From NCBI GenBank assembly GCA_001872455.1, contig MNXJ01000077.1:1-64000 (forward strand): a DNA stretch of 64,000 bases, given 5' to 3'. A program made the position numbers and the translations under genes. Numbering within the stretch: the first letter of the stretch is position 1; every line of letters starts with the position of its first letter. This document shows, in pieces, positions 25,450 through 34,357 of this stretch. Below the pieces are notes generated by a model. The model was not told where the DNA came from. It made no database searches and worked only from the letters and a program-made list of their open reading frames with translations. This DNA comes from Anaerolineae bacterium CG2_30_57_67. Lineage in GTDB: Bacteria; Chloroflexota; Anaerolineae; Anaerolineales; Villigracilaceae.

Positions 25450-25560
25450 AGCGTTTCTCCCTCAAGCAGATGTTCCCCATTGTAGCGCAAAACTGCCAAC
25501 TTTTGAACAAATACGACAGAAATGCCGCGGCGCAAAAGAGGAGAAGAAGAAGAAAAACAA

Positions 25561-25675
25561 TGAAATCTTGGTTCATGTGTAAAGAGTGTGCAGGCTGCAA
25601 GGCTTGGTCGTTCAAAGAACAAAAATCTTAACGCAAATTTTCCGAATGAAGCGAATAACGCGAAAAAATTCGCGT
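25561..25675. repeat. Partial copy R of the repeat at 449-615, inverted
   Basis: About 105 bp matches the reverse complement of 507-610 with only scattered differences, including GAATGAAGCGAATAACGCG and GCAGGCTGCAAGGCTTGG. It lies upstream of the KAP-FGE gene in the gap to the SPFH gene. Confidence 0.6.
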
Positions 25676-25704
25676 TTGAAACATGACTTATTCCCTTGCC
25701 TCGT

Positions 25705-25734
25705 AAAAAACGCTAGATTATCTGGCGTTTTTTT
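25705..25734. terminator. Terminator-like hairpin between divergent genes
   Basis: AAAAAACGCTAGA pairs with TCTGGCGTTTTTTT around a TTA loop. Both flanking genes start rather than end here, so it may end an unseen short transcript or belong to the repeat next to it. The remainder of 25450-25829 shows no gene. Confidence 0.55.
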
Positions 25735-25829
25735 GATGTCAAGTTCATGGCTCCTGCGATTGCGCCTGCGCGGCGAGAGAGTAAGATAGGGCTAGAAATA
25801 AATCTGTCTATCTCAAAAAGGAGCATCTC

Positions 25830-26579
25830 ATGAACATCCCATTGCTTATTGGAATTGCCGTCCTGGCGCTTTTGCTCGTCCTGCCAGCCGTCAAAATCAT
25901 CTGGCAATATCAGCGCGGCGTGGTCTTCCGCTTTGGCAAACTGGTCGGCGAGCGCGGACCTGGCTTCAACGTCATCGTTCCGTACATTGACCGCTTGATC
26001 AAAGTGGACATGCGCGTCGAGACGCTGGTCGTCCAGCCGCAGGAAGTCATCACCCGCGATAACGTCACCGTGCAGGTAGACGCGGTTATCTTTTTCCAGC
26101 CCGTGAACGCTACCGATACGATTATCAAAGTCGGGAATTATGGCAAGGCCACCAGCCAGATCGCGCAGACCACACTGCGCAGCGTGCTGGGCCAATCTGA
26201 CCTGGATGAACTGCTGGCGCACCGCGATAAGATTAATCAACGCCTGCGCGAAATCATTGACAGCCAGACCGAACCCTGGGGCGTGAAAGCCAACATCGTC
26301 GAAGTCAAAGATGTGGTATTGCCCGAAGCGCTCCAGCGCGTCATGTCCCGTCAGGCTGAAGCCGAGCGTGAAAAACGCGCCAAAATCATTCACGCCGAGG
26401 GCGAATTGATCGCCTCCGAATCCCTGGCAAAAGCTGGCGACACACTCGCCGCCTCCCCAGCCAGCCTGCAACTCCGCTACATGCAAACCCTGGTTGAGAT
26501 GGCTGGCGAAAAGAACGCCACCATCCTGCCCATCCCGCTCGACCTGCTGCACGAATTTAGCAAAGCGCTCAAGGAATAA
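25830..26579 (+). CDS. SPFH-domain stomatin-like membrane protein (slipin)
   Basis: A 249-residue stomatin/prohibitin homologue. A single N-terminal membrane helix (residues 3-22) precedes the SPFH domain: YQRGVVFRFGKLVGERGPGF, IDRLIKVDMRVETL, ITRDNVTVQVDAVIFF, and the coiled coil MSRQAEAEREKRAKIIHAEGE. Slipins form membrane-attached oligomers and often pair with an NfeD protein, which I do not see here. AAGGAG is 7 nt before the ATG. A second, broken SPFH/flotillin gene lies downstream. Confidence 0.92.
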   Translation: MNIPLLIGIAVLALLLVLPAVKIIWQYQRGVVFRFGKLVGERGPGFNVIVPYIDRLIKVDMRVETLVVQPQEVITRDNVTVQVDAVIFFQPVNATDTIIKVGNYGKATSQIAQTTLRSVLGQSDLDELLAHRDKINQRLREIIDSQTEPWGVKANIVEVKDVVLPEALQRVMSRQAEAEREKRAKIIHAEGELIASESLAKAGDTLAASPASLQLRYMQTLVEMAGEKNATILPIPLDLLHEFSKALKE

Positions 26580-26620
26580 CCCGCTTCTCCTTGTGTAGCA
26601 ATAAAAATTGTTTCGGGTAA

Positions 26621-26656
26621 CAAAAATTTCAGGTTCAAAAGGACCTGAAATTTTTG
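26621..26656 (+). terminator. Terminator downstream of the SPFH gene
   Basis: CAAAAATTTCAGGT (26621-26634) and ACCTGAAATTTTTG (26643-26656) are perfect 14-bp arms, with an A/T-rich lower stem and TTTC after. Confidence 0.7.
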
Positions 26657-26779
26657 TTTCAGATATTTTTCTACTGAAATAATCGCCCAAAAGGCTAAAA
26701 AACGGTCGAAATCTCGCAAAAAAACTCATGGACGCTCTTTCAGATGTAAAAAGGCTCTCGCAAGATACCGAATACAGGA

Positions 26780-26870
26780 TATAATTAGCGCAGACAAAAC
26801 AAACCGCTACCCTCGGGGCGTTCGTTTAAGCGCCGCTTGCTGCTCTAACAGTAGGCGGCGCTGCTATTTA
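26780..26870 (+). ncRNA. Possible small RNA or structured leader
   Basis: A TATAAT box (26780-26785) is followed by a GC-rich hairpin, AGCGCCGC (26829-26836) with GCGGCGCT (26855-26862), in a region without coding potential. It could be a small RNA or the old 5' leader of the broken flotillin gene at 26993. No RNA family is recognised. Confidence 0.3.
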
Positions 26871-26992
26871 ATCCCTGTCATGAGACACAAAAATATACGC
26901 GCAACGCGATTGCGGTAAAATGTCCGCATACATCTATAAAATTTAATTTACGTAGATATGGGCAAAACATTTTCAGATCAAAAGGAGAACTC

Positions 26993-27446
26993 ACGAACGG
27001 AATACTGACACTTTTAGGGCTGTTGCTGTTTGCGCTGATTGCAATTGCCACGCTGGTATTGTTGTCGGGCATCCGCTTCATCCCCAACAACCGCATCGGT
27101 ATCGCGCAGGCGCTTGCCACCGAGGAACAAGTCCGCGCCTATGGCGGGGCCGCAGTTCCAGGTGACACAGCAGGCGCTCAACCACTTCTCGGAAGCCATT
27201 CAGCAATCGGGCGTGGATGTCGTTCCGCGCGTGATGGTGGCCGGAAACAGCGAACAGGGTAGCAGCGGCAATGTGATGGAATCTCTGCTGACGATGCTGC
27301 TCTCCGACCGCTTCAGCGCACTGGCAGAGGATGCCACGAAAAAGGCGGAACGCTCACCCGAAGCGGAAGCCCTGCGACAGCAAATTTACGAAAGTATGAA
27401 AAATAAAACCGCCGCCACAGAAACCAAACCCGGCGAGAAGAAATAA
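26993..27446 (+). pseudogene. Decayed flotillin-like gene
   Basis: AAGGAG is followed, five bases on, by ACG where an ATG would be expected. Translation from it gives a membrane helix and the flotillin-type start LVLLSGIRFIPNNRIG. This jumps directly to IAQALATEEQVRAYGG, normally near the C-terminus. After a one-base shift in a G run near 27150 the frame continues as PQFQVTQQALNHFSEAIQQS...NVMESLLTMLLSD to a stop at 27446. So the start codon, most of the SPFH core and the frame are all damaged. An assembly error could mimic the frameshift but not the deletion. Confidence 0.65.
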
Positions 27447-27469
27447 ACCCGTTTAACAGGAGCAGGCCG

Positions 27470-27510
27470 CGCCCCGGCGGAAAAACACCCAGCCGGGGCG
27501 TTTCTTTTCT
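27470..27510 (+). terminator. Terminator after the flotillin remnant
   Basis: CGCCCCGGC (27470-27478) pairs with GCCGGGGCG (27492-27500), followed by TTTCTTTTCTT. Confidence 0.75.
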
Positions 27511-27540
27511 TCATCGCTTCCATTCCAACCAAACCGCGCT

Positions 27541-27546
27541 TATAAT
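27541..27546 (+). promoter_or_regulatory. -10 box of the sensor kinase gene
   Basis: TATAAT followed by CCCAGC lies 29 bp before the ATG at 27576; an AGAGG ribosome-binding site is between them. Confidence 0.5.
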
Positions 27547-27575
27547 CCCAGCAATTCTTAAAAAAGAGGCCAGTA

Positions 27576-28625
27576 ATGCAAATAGACAAATGGATTAACC
27601 GATTGGGTGTTGTCGGCGCAACCTTGGTTCTCACCCTGGCGGCAATTGTCGTTTCACTTCTGATTGGGCTGGTCATTCAGTTTAGTGGCCGCGCCGGCTT
27701 TGGCGCGCTGATACTGGCGATCGTGTTACCGCTGGTCATCGTCACCCCGCTGGCCTACCTGGTCTCTACCATGTGGTTCCATCTGGAAGAAGCCGATATT
27801 GACCTGAGCCGCAAAGAAACCCAAATTGATTACCTGAAAAAAGTAACCTCCGAAAAAGACAGCTCCGAAAAAGACCAACTCATCCGCGACTTGAACTCGT
27901 TTGCCCAAACCGTCGCGCACGACCTGAAAACCCCGCTGACAACGATTCTTGGTTTCTCCAGTATGTTAGCCGACCATCAGGCACAATTACCACCCGAACA
28001 GCAAAAGGAAGCCCTGCAAACCATCGTGCGCACCAGTCTGAAGATGAATAACATCATTCAAGAACTGCTCCTGCTGGCAGCGGTGCGCCAATCCTTCGTC
28101 AAGACCGGCCCAATGCAAATGAACGGAACACTCAGCCAGGTGAAGCAACGCCTGCAAGGCATCATCGGCAGTTCCGAAGCAGAAGTCACCTTGCCAGACG
28201 CCACCAACTGGCCCAAGGTCATTGGCTACGCGCCATGGATTGAGGAAGTTTGGATTAATTACATCAGCAACGCCATCAAGTATGGCGGCACCCCCCCAAA
28301 GGTGGAATTGGGCGTTGATCCCGATTTCTGCAAATCGGCGGCAGGACGCAGTATGGCGCGTTTTTGGGTGCGCGACAACGGCACAGGCATCCCCGCCGAA
28401 GAACGCAAACAACTCTTCAGCGAATTCACCCGCCTCGACCAGGTACGCGCCGAAGGGCACGGCCTGGGGCTGTCAATTGTGGCGCGCGTGGTGGAAAAAC
28501 TCGGCGGCGAGGTGGGCGTGGAAAGCGAATCCGGACAGGGCAGTCTCTTTTACTTCACCCTGCCCATGCTGATGGTGGAACCTTCAACCCGCGTGCGCCC
28601 ACAACGCATTTGGCCGAAAAAATAA
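27576..28625 (+). CDS. Membrane sensor histidine kinase
   Basis: A 349-residue kinase with two N-terminal membrane helices (about 10-35 and 42-65) and almost no outer loop. A short coiled segment leads to the HisKA domain with the phospho-acceptor His in FAQTVAHDLKTPLTTILG. The ATPase domain has WINYISNAIKYGG (N box), WVRDNGTGIP (G1), FSEFTRLDQ and GHGLGLSIVARVVEKLGG (G2). There is no adjacent response regulator, so its partner is unknown. The lack of an outer sensor domain suggests it detects a membrane or cytoplasmic signal. Confidence 0.93.
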   Translation: MQIDKWINRLGVVGATLVLTLAAIVVSLLIGLVIQFSGRAGFGALILAIVLPLVIVTPLAYLVSTMWFHLEEADIDLSRKETQIDYLKKVTSEKDSSEKDQLIRDLNSFAQTVAHDLKTPLTTILGFSSMLADHQAQLPPEQQKEALQTIVRTSLKMNNIIQELLLLAAVRQSFVKTGPMQMNGTLSQVKQRLQGIIGSSEAEVTLPDATNWPKVIGYAPWIEEVWINYISNAIKYGGTPPKVELGVDPDFCKSAAGRSMARFWVRDNGTGIPAEERKQLFSEFTRLDQVRAEGHGLGLSIVARVVEKLGGEVGVESESGQGSLFYFTLPMLMVEPSTRVRPQRIWPKK

Positions 28626-28679
28626 CCTACAAACACGCCCGTAACGCGAATCTCAGCTTTGCGCTTTTTGGAGCAGGCC

Positions 28680-29300
28680 GTGAAACAAAAATACTTTATT
28701 GACAGCCACAAAGCCATCACTTTTCTGTTAATTCTGGCGCTGATGGCCTGGTTTCGCCGCTGGGAAAGCCCAACCGCCTGGCTCTACCTGGCGCTGCACG
28801 GCTCATACGGCCTGTTATGGACACTAAAAAGCCAAATTTTCCCCGACAAACAATGGGATGCCAACTGCAAATTGGGCTACGGCCTGTTCATCTGGGCCGG
28901 GCTGAGTTTATACTGGATAGCCCCGCTGATACTTGTTTCGCAAAACGTCCAGGCGCCGGCCTGGCTGATGGGCGTTTGCGTCAGCCTGTACACCTTTGGC
29001 ATTTTTTTTCACTACGCCGCAGACACGCAAAAATACATTGAGTTGAAATACAATCCCGGCCAGCTCATTACCGACGGGCTGATGGCGCGCACACGCAACA
29101 TCAACTATTTTGGAGAAATGCTCATCTATCTCGGCTTCGGCCTGCTCGCCATGCACTGGATTCCGCTGGCAGTGATTGCGCTTTACCTGGCCGTCATCTG
29201 GCTGCCGAACATGCTCAAAAAAGACAAATCGCTCAGCCGCTACCCGCAATTTTCCGAATACAAGAAAAAGAGTAAGCTATTTGTGCCGTTTGTGCTTTAA
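28680..29300 (+). CDS. DUF1295/isoprenylcysteine methyltransferase-like membrane protein
   Basis: A 206-residue protein with about five hydrophobic helices. The end, MARTRNINYFGEMLIYLGFG with a late SRYPQFSEYKKKSKLFVPF, matches the C-terminal catalytic part of the steroid 5-alpha-reductase/DUF1295/ICMT group, where NYxGE binds cofactor. The substrate is unknown. I chose GTG at 28680, six bases after GGAG, over a TTG at 28659. Confidence 0.75.
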   Translation: MKQKYFIDSHKAITFLLILALMAWFRRWESPTAWLYLALHGSYGLLWTLKSQIFPDKQWDANCKLGYGLFIWAGLSLYWIAPLILVSQNVQAPAWLMGVCVSLYTFGIFFHYAADTQKYIELKYNPGQLITDGLMARTRNINYFGEMLIYLGFGLLAMHWIPLAVIALYLAVIWLPNMLKKDKSLSRYPQFSEYKKKSKLFVPFVL

Positions 29301-29335
29301 GAAAATGAGAGCAAGAGATGAAAAGATGACTTGAT

Positions 29336-29376
29336 TTTCACCATTCATCATTCATCACTCATCATTCACCATTTCA
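29336..29376. repeat. ATTCATC word repeat before pepA
   Basis: Overlapping CATTCATCATTCATCACTC-type words fill the leader immediately before the ribosome-binding site of the aminopeptidase gene. The same words occur at 38643-38668 and 63940-64000. Confidence 0.7.
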
Positions 29377-29387
29377 AGGAGACCCCC

Positions 29388-30794
29388 ATGCTTACACTGA
29401 AACTTGATACCGCTACCACAGGTCCGATTTTCACCCCGGCGTTAGCACCGGAAACTCCCGCCGCAAACGCCCCCGGCGCCGAAAATGGCGACATCCGCAC
29501 CATTAACGGGAAAATAATCATTTCACTGGGAATGCAGAAAAAACTCAACCCCGAGTCCATCCGCCGCGCGGGCGGAGCACTCGCCAAATGGTTAGCCAAC
29601 AACAATGTCGCCGAATCCGCCATCGAGTTAGGCCCGCTCTTTATGTTGGGGATGCCCCCCTTCAGCGCTTTCAACGCCCTCGTGGAAGGATTGCTTCTGG
29701 GCGCGTTCACTTTTTCAGCCTACAAATCGGAGAGTAAGGAAAACTCCACAAATTTAACTCTTCTGATGGATCCGAAAACGGGACCCAGCGCAAACGAATT
29801 ATCCACACTCCTGCAACAAACCAGCATCACCTGCGAAGCGGTCAATCTTGCGCGCGCCTGGGCGCATGAACCTGCCAACGTCATCAACCCCATGACGCTG
29901 GCGGCGCGGGTGGAAACCCTGGCCGCAGAAAGCGGCCTGAAATGCACTATTCTGGATGATAAACAATTGAATGAAATGGGCGCGGGCGCAATTGTGGCCG
30001 TCGGCAAAGGCTCAACCACGCCCAGCCGCCTGATTGTGCTGGAGTATGCCGGAAAAAGCGACGAAAAGCCGCTGGCGCTGGTCGGCAAAGCCATCACCTT
30101 TGACACCGGCGGCTACAGCCTGAAACCGGTGGATGGCATTGTGGGCATGAAATATGACAAATGCGGCGGCATGGCGGTCATCGCCACGCTGGTGGCCGCC
30201 GCCCGCCTGGGGCTGAAGACGCCGCTGGTCGGAATCATCGCCGCCGCCGAAAACATGGTTTCGGATGTGGCCTACCGCCCCAACGACATCATCAAAACGC
30301 TTTCGGGCAAAACAGTAGAAATCATCAGCACCGACGCCGAAGGCCGCCTGGTCTTGTGCGATGCGCTGACCTACGCCCAGCAAAAGTTCGCCCCGCGTGC
30401 CGTGATTGACCTGGCAACTTTAACCGGCGGCGTGGTGATTGCGCTTGGCTCGACCCGCGCCGGATTGATGGCGAACAACGACGCCCTGGCCGAGGCGCTT
30501 TTCGCCAGCAGTGAGCGCACCCACGAGCGGCTGTGGCGTCTGCCGCTGGATGACGATTATTTTGAATTGATTAAAGGGGATGACGCCGACATGAAAAACT
30601 CGTCTGGCATTCGCAAGGCGCACCCGGTGACAGGCGGAATTTTCCTCAAGCAGTTTGTGGCCGATGACATGCCCTGGGCGCATCTCGACATCGCCGGAAC
30701 GGCGGACGTAGAACGCGACGCGCCTTACTGCCAAAAAGGTGCAACCGGCTTTGGCGTGCGGCTATTGCTTGATTACCTGAACGGGCTGGAGTAG
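29388..30794 (+). CDS. pepA: Leucyl aminopeptidase, M17 family
   Basis: A 468-residue cytosolic metallo-aminopeptidase. The metal-site motifs are VGKAITFDTGGYSLKP (Lys and Asp), GMKYDKCGG (Asp) and STDAEGRLVLCDAL (Asp, Glu and catalytic Arg). The N-terminal macro-like domain (about 1-150) is divergent. It removes N-terminal residues from peptides. CAAGGAG is 6 nt upstream of the ATG at 29388; reading further upstream passes into the ATTCATC repeat. Confidence 0.93.
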   Translation: MLTLKLDTATTGPIFTPALAPETPAANAPGAENGDIRTINGKIIISLGMQKKLNPESIRRAGGALAKWLANNNVAESAIELGPLFMLGMPPFSAFNALVEGLLLGAFTFSAYKSESKENSTNLTLLMDPKTGPSANELSTLLQQTSITCEAVNLARAWAHEPANVINPMTLAARVETLAAESGLKCTILDDKQLNEMGAGAIVAVGKGSTTPSRLIVLEYAGKSDEKPLALVGKAITFDTGGYSLKPVDGIVGMKYDKCGGMAVIATLVAAARLGLKTPLVGIIAAAENMVSDVAYRPNDIIKTLSGKTVEIISTDAEGRLVLCDALTYAQQKFAPRAVIDLATLTGGVVIALGSTRAGLMANNDALAEALFASSERTHERLWRLPLDDDYFELIKGDDADMKNSSGIRKAHPVTGGIFLKQFVADDMPWAHLDIAGTADVERDAPYCQKGATGFGVRLLLDYLNGLE

Positions 30795-30889
30795 ATACGA
30801 GTCCGCGCGTCACACGGCGCAGATCAAAATCAAACAGGCAGTAGATCAACTCGCCAACCGCGAAGTTGCCAGGTTTCAGGTTGCAAAGC

Positions 30890-31936
30890 TCAAATTTGCG
30901 CGGCCTGTTGCAAGAGCGCCAGCAAACGGGGAGCGGTCACTTGCAGGCTATATTCGGCTTCAAAACGAAGCCGCCCAGCCCGCCCCATTTTCTGGCGCAA
31001 GGCTGGCGAATTTTTCAGCGTAAGGATGGCATCCAACCATTCAGCATGGCTTTCGGCCAGAAAGCCGGTTTCGCCGTGGCGGATAATTTGGCGGTTAACA
31101 CCAACAGGCGAGGCGATCACCGGCAAGCCGCAGGCCATGTATTGGATGAGTTTATAACCGCACTTACCACGTTCAAATGGCGCATCAGGCAGAGGCATGA
31201 TGCCAACGTGAAAACCCTGAATGGCAGAAATTTCGCCAGATTCGCTCCATGGCACGGTAACAGCCTCCAGCCCAGGCAGGGAGCCGCCCACCAGCGTAAT
31301 CTGCACGCCAGCTTGTTTGCGCGCTTCTTCCAGAGCAGGTTTTACCAACGTCAGAAAAGGCGCAGTAACGGGAGAGCCAATCCAACCAAGTGTGAAGTTT
31401 CCTTGCGGCGGCGCAACAGCCGGCTGATAGCGCAGGCCATCTACCACACTGGGCAAAATTTCCACCTGTACAGCGCGCGCCTGCCGGGCGCGCGCGGCCA
31501 GGTAATCATTGCCTGCAATGACGATGCGCGCATGGCGCATGACAGAATCAATGCTCTTGCCGAGCACGGCGCGTACCACACGGCTGGAATGTTGGTCGTA
31601 ACGATGAAAAACAGCGTCGTCGTAATCTGCCACATAGGGACGCGGCAAGAAATTTTCGAACCGGGCGGGGAGCCAGGGGAACAGTTGTGTCTCCAGCCAG
31701 ATTAAGTCATAATGAGCGAGGCGTAACAATGCAGTCAGGCGGGAAAAATAAGCGCGGGCAACGCTCGTCAAAGATGGCTTATTTCCGGCGTACAAAGCGC
31801 GCAGGTAGTCATCATCAAAAAGCGGAGCAACATCCAGATGAATTCCATTTGCGCGCAGAAAGGGCAGATATTGATAAAACCGCACCCGGCTGGAAGCGCC
31901 AAGCGCCGCATAACGAGCGAGAAGCAGAATTTTCAT
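30890..31936 (-). CDS. GT4-type glycosyltransferase
   Basis: A 348-residue group 1 glycosyltransferase with a GT-B fold. The C-terminal half has FTLGWIGSPVTAPFL, FERGKCGYKLIQYMACGLPVIASPVGVN and HGETGFLAES, the nucleotide-sugar site of GT4 enzymes. Its start overlaps the preceding gene's stop by four bases, so the two glycosyltransferases are translated together. Probable role: surface glycan assembly; the sugar is unknown. Base composition is less GC-rich than that of the core genes around it. Confidence 0.88.
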   Translation of the reverse strand: MKILLLARYAALGASSRVRFYQYLPFLRANGIHLDVAPLFDDDYLRALYAGNKPSLTSVARAYFSRLTALLRLAHYDLIWLETQLFPWLPARFENFLPRPYVADYDDAVFHRYDQHSSRVVRAVLGKSIDSVMRHARIVIAGNDYLAARARQARAVQVEILPSVVDGLRYQPAVAPPQGNFTLGWIGSPVTAPFLTLVKPALEEARKQAGVQITLVGGSLPGLEAVTVPWSESGEISAIQGFHVGIMPLPDAPFERGKCGYKLIQYMACGLPVIASPVGVNRQIIRHGETGFLAESHAEWLDAILTLKNSPALRQKMGRAGRLRFEAEYSLQVTAPRLLALLQQAAQI

Positions 31937-32940
31937 ATTTTTTTGAGGGCGCGGCGCAATTCAACACCACGGTTATAAGGCTCAAACCAACCGTGCTCCA
32001 TGGATGTTAATATTTCGGCATCTGATGCAACCCGCTGGCATTGTGTTTGGCGACGCTTTTCCAGCGCACGCCGCAATCCACGCGCGGCATCCAGTTTGGA
32101 ACGTATCAAGACACGTCCACGTCCGCGCAAGAGATAATAGCCAATATAAATCAGGTTGGCGAGTAAATGCTGAGGCAGAAAGCGCCAGAACAAATGGCCG
32201 GGCATATTGCGAAGCCAAATCCATACCAAGTTGCGGTTGGCATGGTAGATGGCAAAATCGCTAGCGATGCCCAATGAAGCGGATGCGATGTGATAAACGA
32301 CCGCATCTGCGACATATAAACAACGATGTCCCATCAAACGCAGACGAAAACTCAAGTCTACATCTTCAAGGTAGCTGAACAAGTCTTCATCAAAACCGCC
32401 GACCTGCAAAAAGATATCTCTCTTATACAAAGCGGCGGCGGCACAAGCGCCAAAAACTTCACGATTTTCCAAACCACGGCTATTTACCGGATAGCCCAAT
32501 CCCCAACGCCAGGCCAGTCCGCTCACATGATAGGCATCACCGTCGCCATCCAGCAGGCTGGAATCTATGGCGCTGACCTGACGCGAGGCAAAAAAACTAT
32601 ATTGTTGGCTGTGACGAACAGCCCGCAATAAATTTTCCAGCCAGGTTGGTTCAGGAAATGCGTCCGTATTTAAAAGCGCCAACCACTCACCTGTAGCCAG
32701 ACGCGCGCCCAGATTGTTGCCAGCGGTAAAACCAGTATTTTGGGACAAACGCACCACGCGCAAAGATAGCCCCGGCCAGCGGCTTTCAATTCCATCTACA
32801 CAACCATCCGTGGAGCCGTTGTCTATAATCACAACTTCAAAATTCTTAAAGGTCTGGTCTTGCAAACAGCGCAAACAGCGCGGCAAGTAGGCCGCGCTGT
32901 TCCAGGTCAGTAAAAGGATGGAGACGGATGAAGACAACAC
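31933..32940 (-). CDS. GT2-type glycosyltransferase (rhamnosyltransferase-like)
   Basis: A 335-residue family 2 glycosyltransferase. It starts VSILLLTWNSAAYLPRCLR, carries VVIIDNGSTDG, WLALLNTDAFP as the DXD-like site, and VGGFDEDLFSYLEDVDLSFR. The C-terminal region (about 230-300) is hydrophobic and may bind the membrane. The GTG start lies 6 nt after a TAAAAT box and has no ribosome-binding site, which suggests leaderless translation. Confidence 0.88.
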   Translation of the reverse strand: MLSSSVSILLLTWNSAAYLPRCLRCLQDQTFKNFEVVIIDNGSTDGCVDGIESRWPGLSLRVVRLSQNTGFTAGNNLGARLATGEWLALLNTDAFPEPTWLENLLRAVRHSQQYSFFASRQVSAIDSSLLDGDGDAYHVSGLAWRWGLGYPVNSRGLENREVFGACAAAALYKRDIFLQVGGFDEDLFSYLEDVDLSFRLRLMGHRCLYVADAVVYHIASASLGIASDFAIYHANRNLVWIWLRNMPGHLFWRFLPQHLLANLIYIGYYLLRGRGRVLIRSKLDAARGLRRALEKRRQTQCQRVASDAEILTSMEHGWFEPYNRGVELRRALKKI

Positions 32941-32946
32941 GATGTT

Positions 32947-32952
32947 ATTTTA
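32947..32952 (-). promoter_or_regulatory. -10 box of the glycosyltransferase pair
   Basis: ATTTTA on the plus strand reads TAAAAT on the minus strand, 6 nt before the GTG start at 32940. Confidence 0.5.
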
Positions 32953-32968
32953 CTCGACTCTTGAGGTG

Positions 32969-34123
32969 CTACCCCTGAACACGCCAATCTAATATCACAT
33001 ACCATGATTGAGGAATGTTAGTGAGCATATTGCTTGTCCATAAATCAGGCGTCCACTGCGCAGTGATATTGCCCTCCCCATAGGTTTTGGGATGGCCGCT
33101 TCGATCAACAATATACCCGCCATAGGTTTGCATAGCACGCGCCCAGACAATACAGCCCTTCAGGCCACCGCAAACTTGCTCAATTTCGAGCAGGGTAATT
33201 TCAGGGCGAATGGCAAGGTGAGCGCCTTCAGGAATATCGTAACGCCACGAACCCGTGCCATCTGTTTTTTTAAAGGGCGGTATGAATGCAGGGAAACCGT
33301 TCGCCACACAGTTGGATGGTGAGCAAGGATAGTTATACGCAATGGTGACAGCGTGGTTAATATCGCCACGCTGGACTTCACAGGGACGCACAATGCCCGC
33401 CAGCGCGCCCACTCCGGCGCCTCGTTGAGAAAACCCCGCGGGCGGCAAACCAGAATTCCAGATATGATAACGATAAAGTCCGCCTGCTGTCCAATGACCA
33501 CTCTGGTCAACTTGACCGTGATTAATGCCCCATTCCTCGCCAGTATCTATGTTAATAACAACCAGTTCGCCATCCGTACCCGGGGCTGGCAGCGCCCCAA
33601 GCGGAATGGGGGCTAATTGTGACGCTCCCTTTTGTCCGTAATAAACAACGGTATCATCTATCGCATCTTGAAATCTGCTTTTGCTCCAAAGCGCTACTGA
33701 AACCAATGGCGTTTGATTGGTTACAAAATAAATATTTGGCGCATATTGTGAAGGGTCTGAACCAATAGATGTGCGGGTTTTAAAGAATGCGCTCATCATT
33801 TGCGAACTATCTGGATGAATACGCGCCGTTACCCAGTTAATAGGCGTATTCCAAATGGACGTTTCTTGATAAGGCCGCTTGCAAAAAGTTAAGATATCTG
33901 CAGGCGATGGGTAATTTTTCACCACAAGCGGCAAATAAAGCAAATAATTAGAATTCCCTTGCACTGACAAATTCGCACCGGTAAAGGCAACGGGCAAACC
34001 GAGAAATCTATTGTAGGAATCAAAAACACTTTGCCTGAACTGATAGAAGGCGCTGGTTAAGACTGGCTTTTGGGCATTTACCAATAATACACACGCAATA
34101 CCATATACCAATATTCGCATCAT
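32969..34123 (-). CDS. Secreted protein of unknown function
   Basis: A 384-residue protein. A short signal or anchor (MMRILVYGIACVLLVNAQ) is followed by a mature part with Cys residues and many aromatic residues: ETSIWNTPINWVTARIHPDSS, DGELVVINIDTGEEWGINHG, GAGVGALAGIVRP, GDINHAVTIAYNYP and MQTYGGYIVDRSG. I associate this pattern with a family of secreted actinobacterial and Chloroflexi proteins of unknown role. The conserved His and Asp/Glu positions could be an active site, but nothing proves catalysis. AGGAA lies before the chosen ATG; a reading from 34204 is less likely. It sits in an AT-richer patch. Confidence 0.7.
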   Translation of the reverse strand: MMRILVYGIACVLLVNAQKPVLTSAFYQFRQSVFDSYNRFLGLPVAFTGANLSVQGNSNYLLYLPLVVKNYPSPADILTFCKRPYQETSIWNTPINWVTARIHPDSSQMMSAFFKTRTSIGSDPSQYAPNIYFVTNQTPLVSVALWSKSRFQDAIDDTVVYYGQKGASQLAPIPLGALPAPGTDGELVVINIDTGEEWGINHGQVDQSGHWTAGGLYRYHIWNSGLPPAGFSQRGAGVGALAGIVRPCEVQRGDINHAVTIAYNYPCSPSNCVANGFPAFIPPFKKTDGTGSWRYDIPEGAHLAIRPEITLLEIEQVCGGLKGCIVWARAMQTYGGYIVDRSGHPKTYGEGNITAQWTPDLWTSNMLTNIPQSWYVILDWRVQG

Positions 34124-34222
34124 TCGCTTTCCTGACAAAAATAAATTTAACGTGGCAACAGAGTGAACGTGAGGGAACAACACGCAATGAGCAGGCATAG
34201 TCACAACCCGCTCACTGCGCGC

Positions 34223-34357
34223 CTATAAAAAAAACCTACTACAAACAACGATACTTTCGTGATTGTAGTTCATACTGTACTCCTTTCCAAGGACAACAAC
34301 AAGCCACAGTTCGAAAGGGCCTGAATGTCTCCCATAGTACAGTATCCTTGTTTTCAT
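34223..34357 (-). CDS. Possible 44-residue small protein
   Basis: An open frame of 44 codons runs from 34357 to 34223. An internal ATG at 34271-34273, preceded by AAAGGAG, would give the 16-residue peptide MNYNHESIVVCSRFFL. No family is recognised. It lies upstream of the secreted-protein gene and could be a leader. The remaining part of 34124-34612 shows no other gene, only an 8-bp inverted repeat TACTGTAC/GTACAGTA at 34273-34280 and about 34336-34343. Confidence 0.25.
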   Translation of the reverse strand: MKTRILYYGRHSGPFELWLVVVLGKEYSMNYNHESIVVCSRFFL

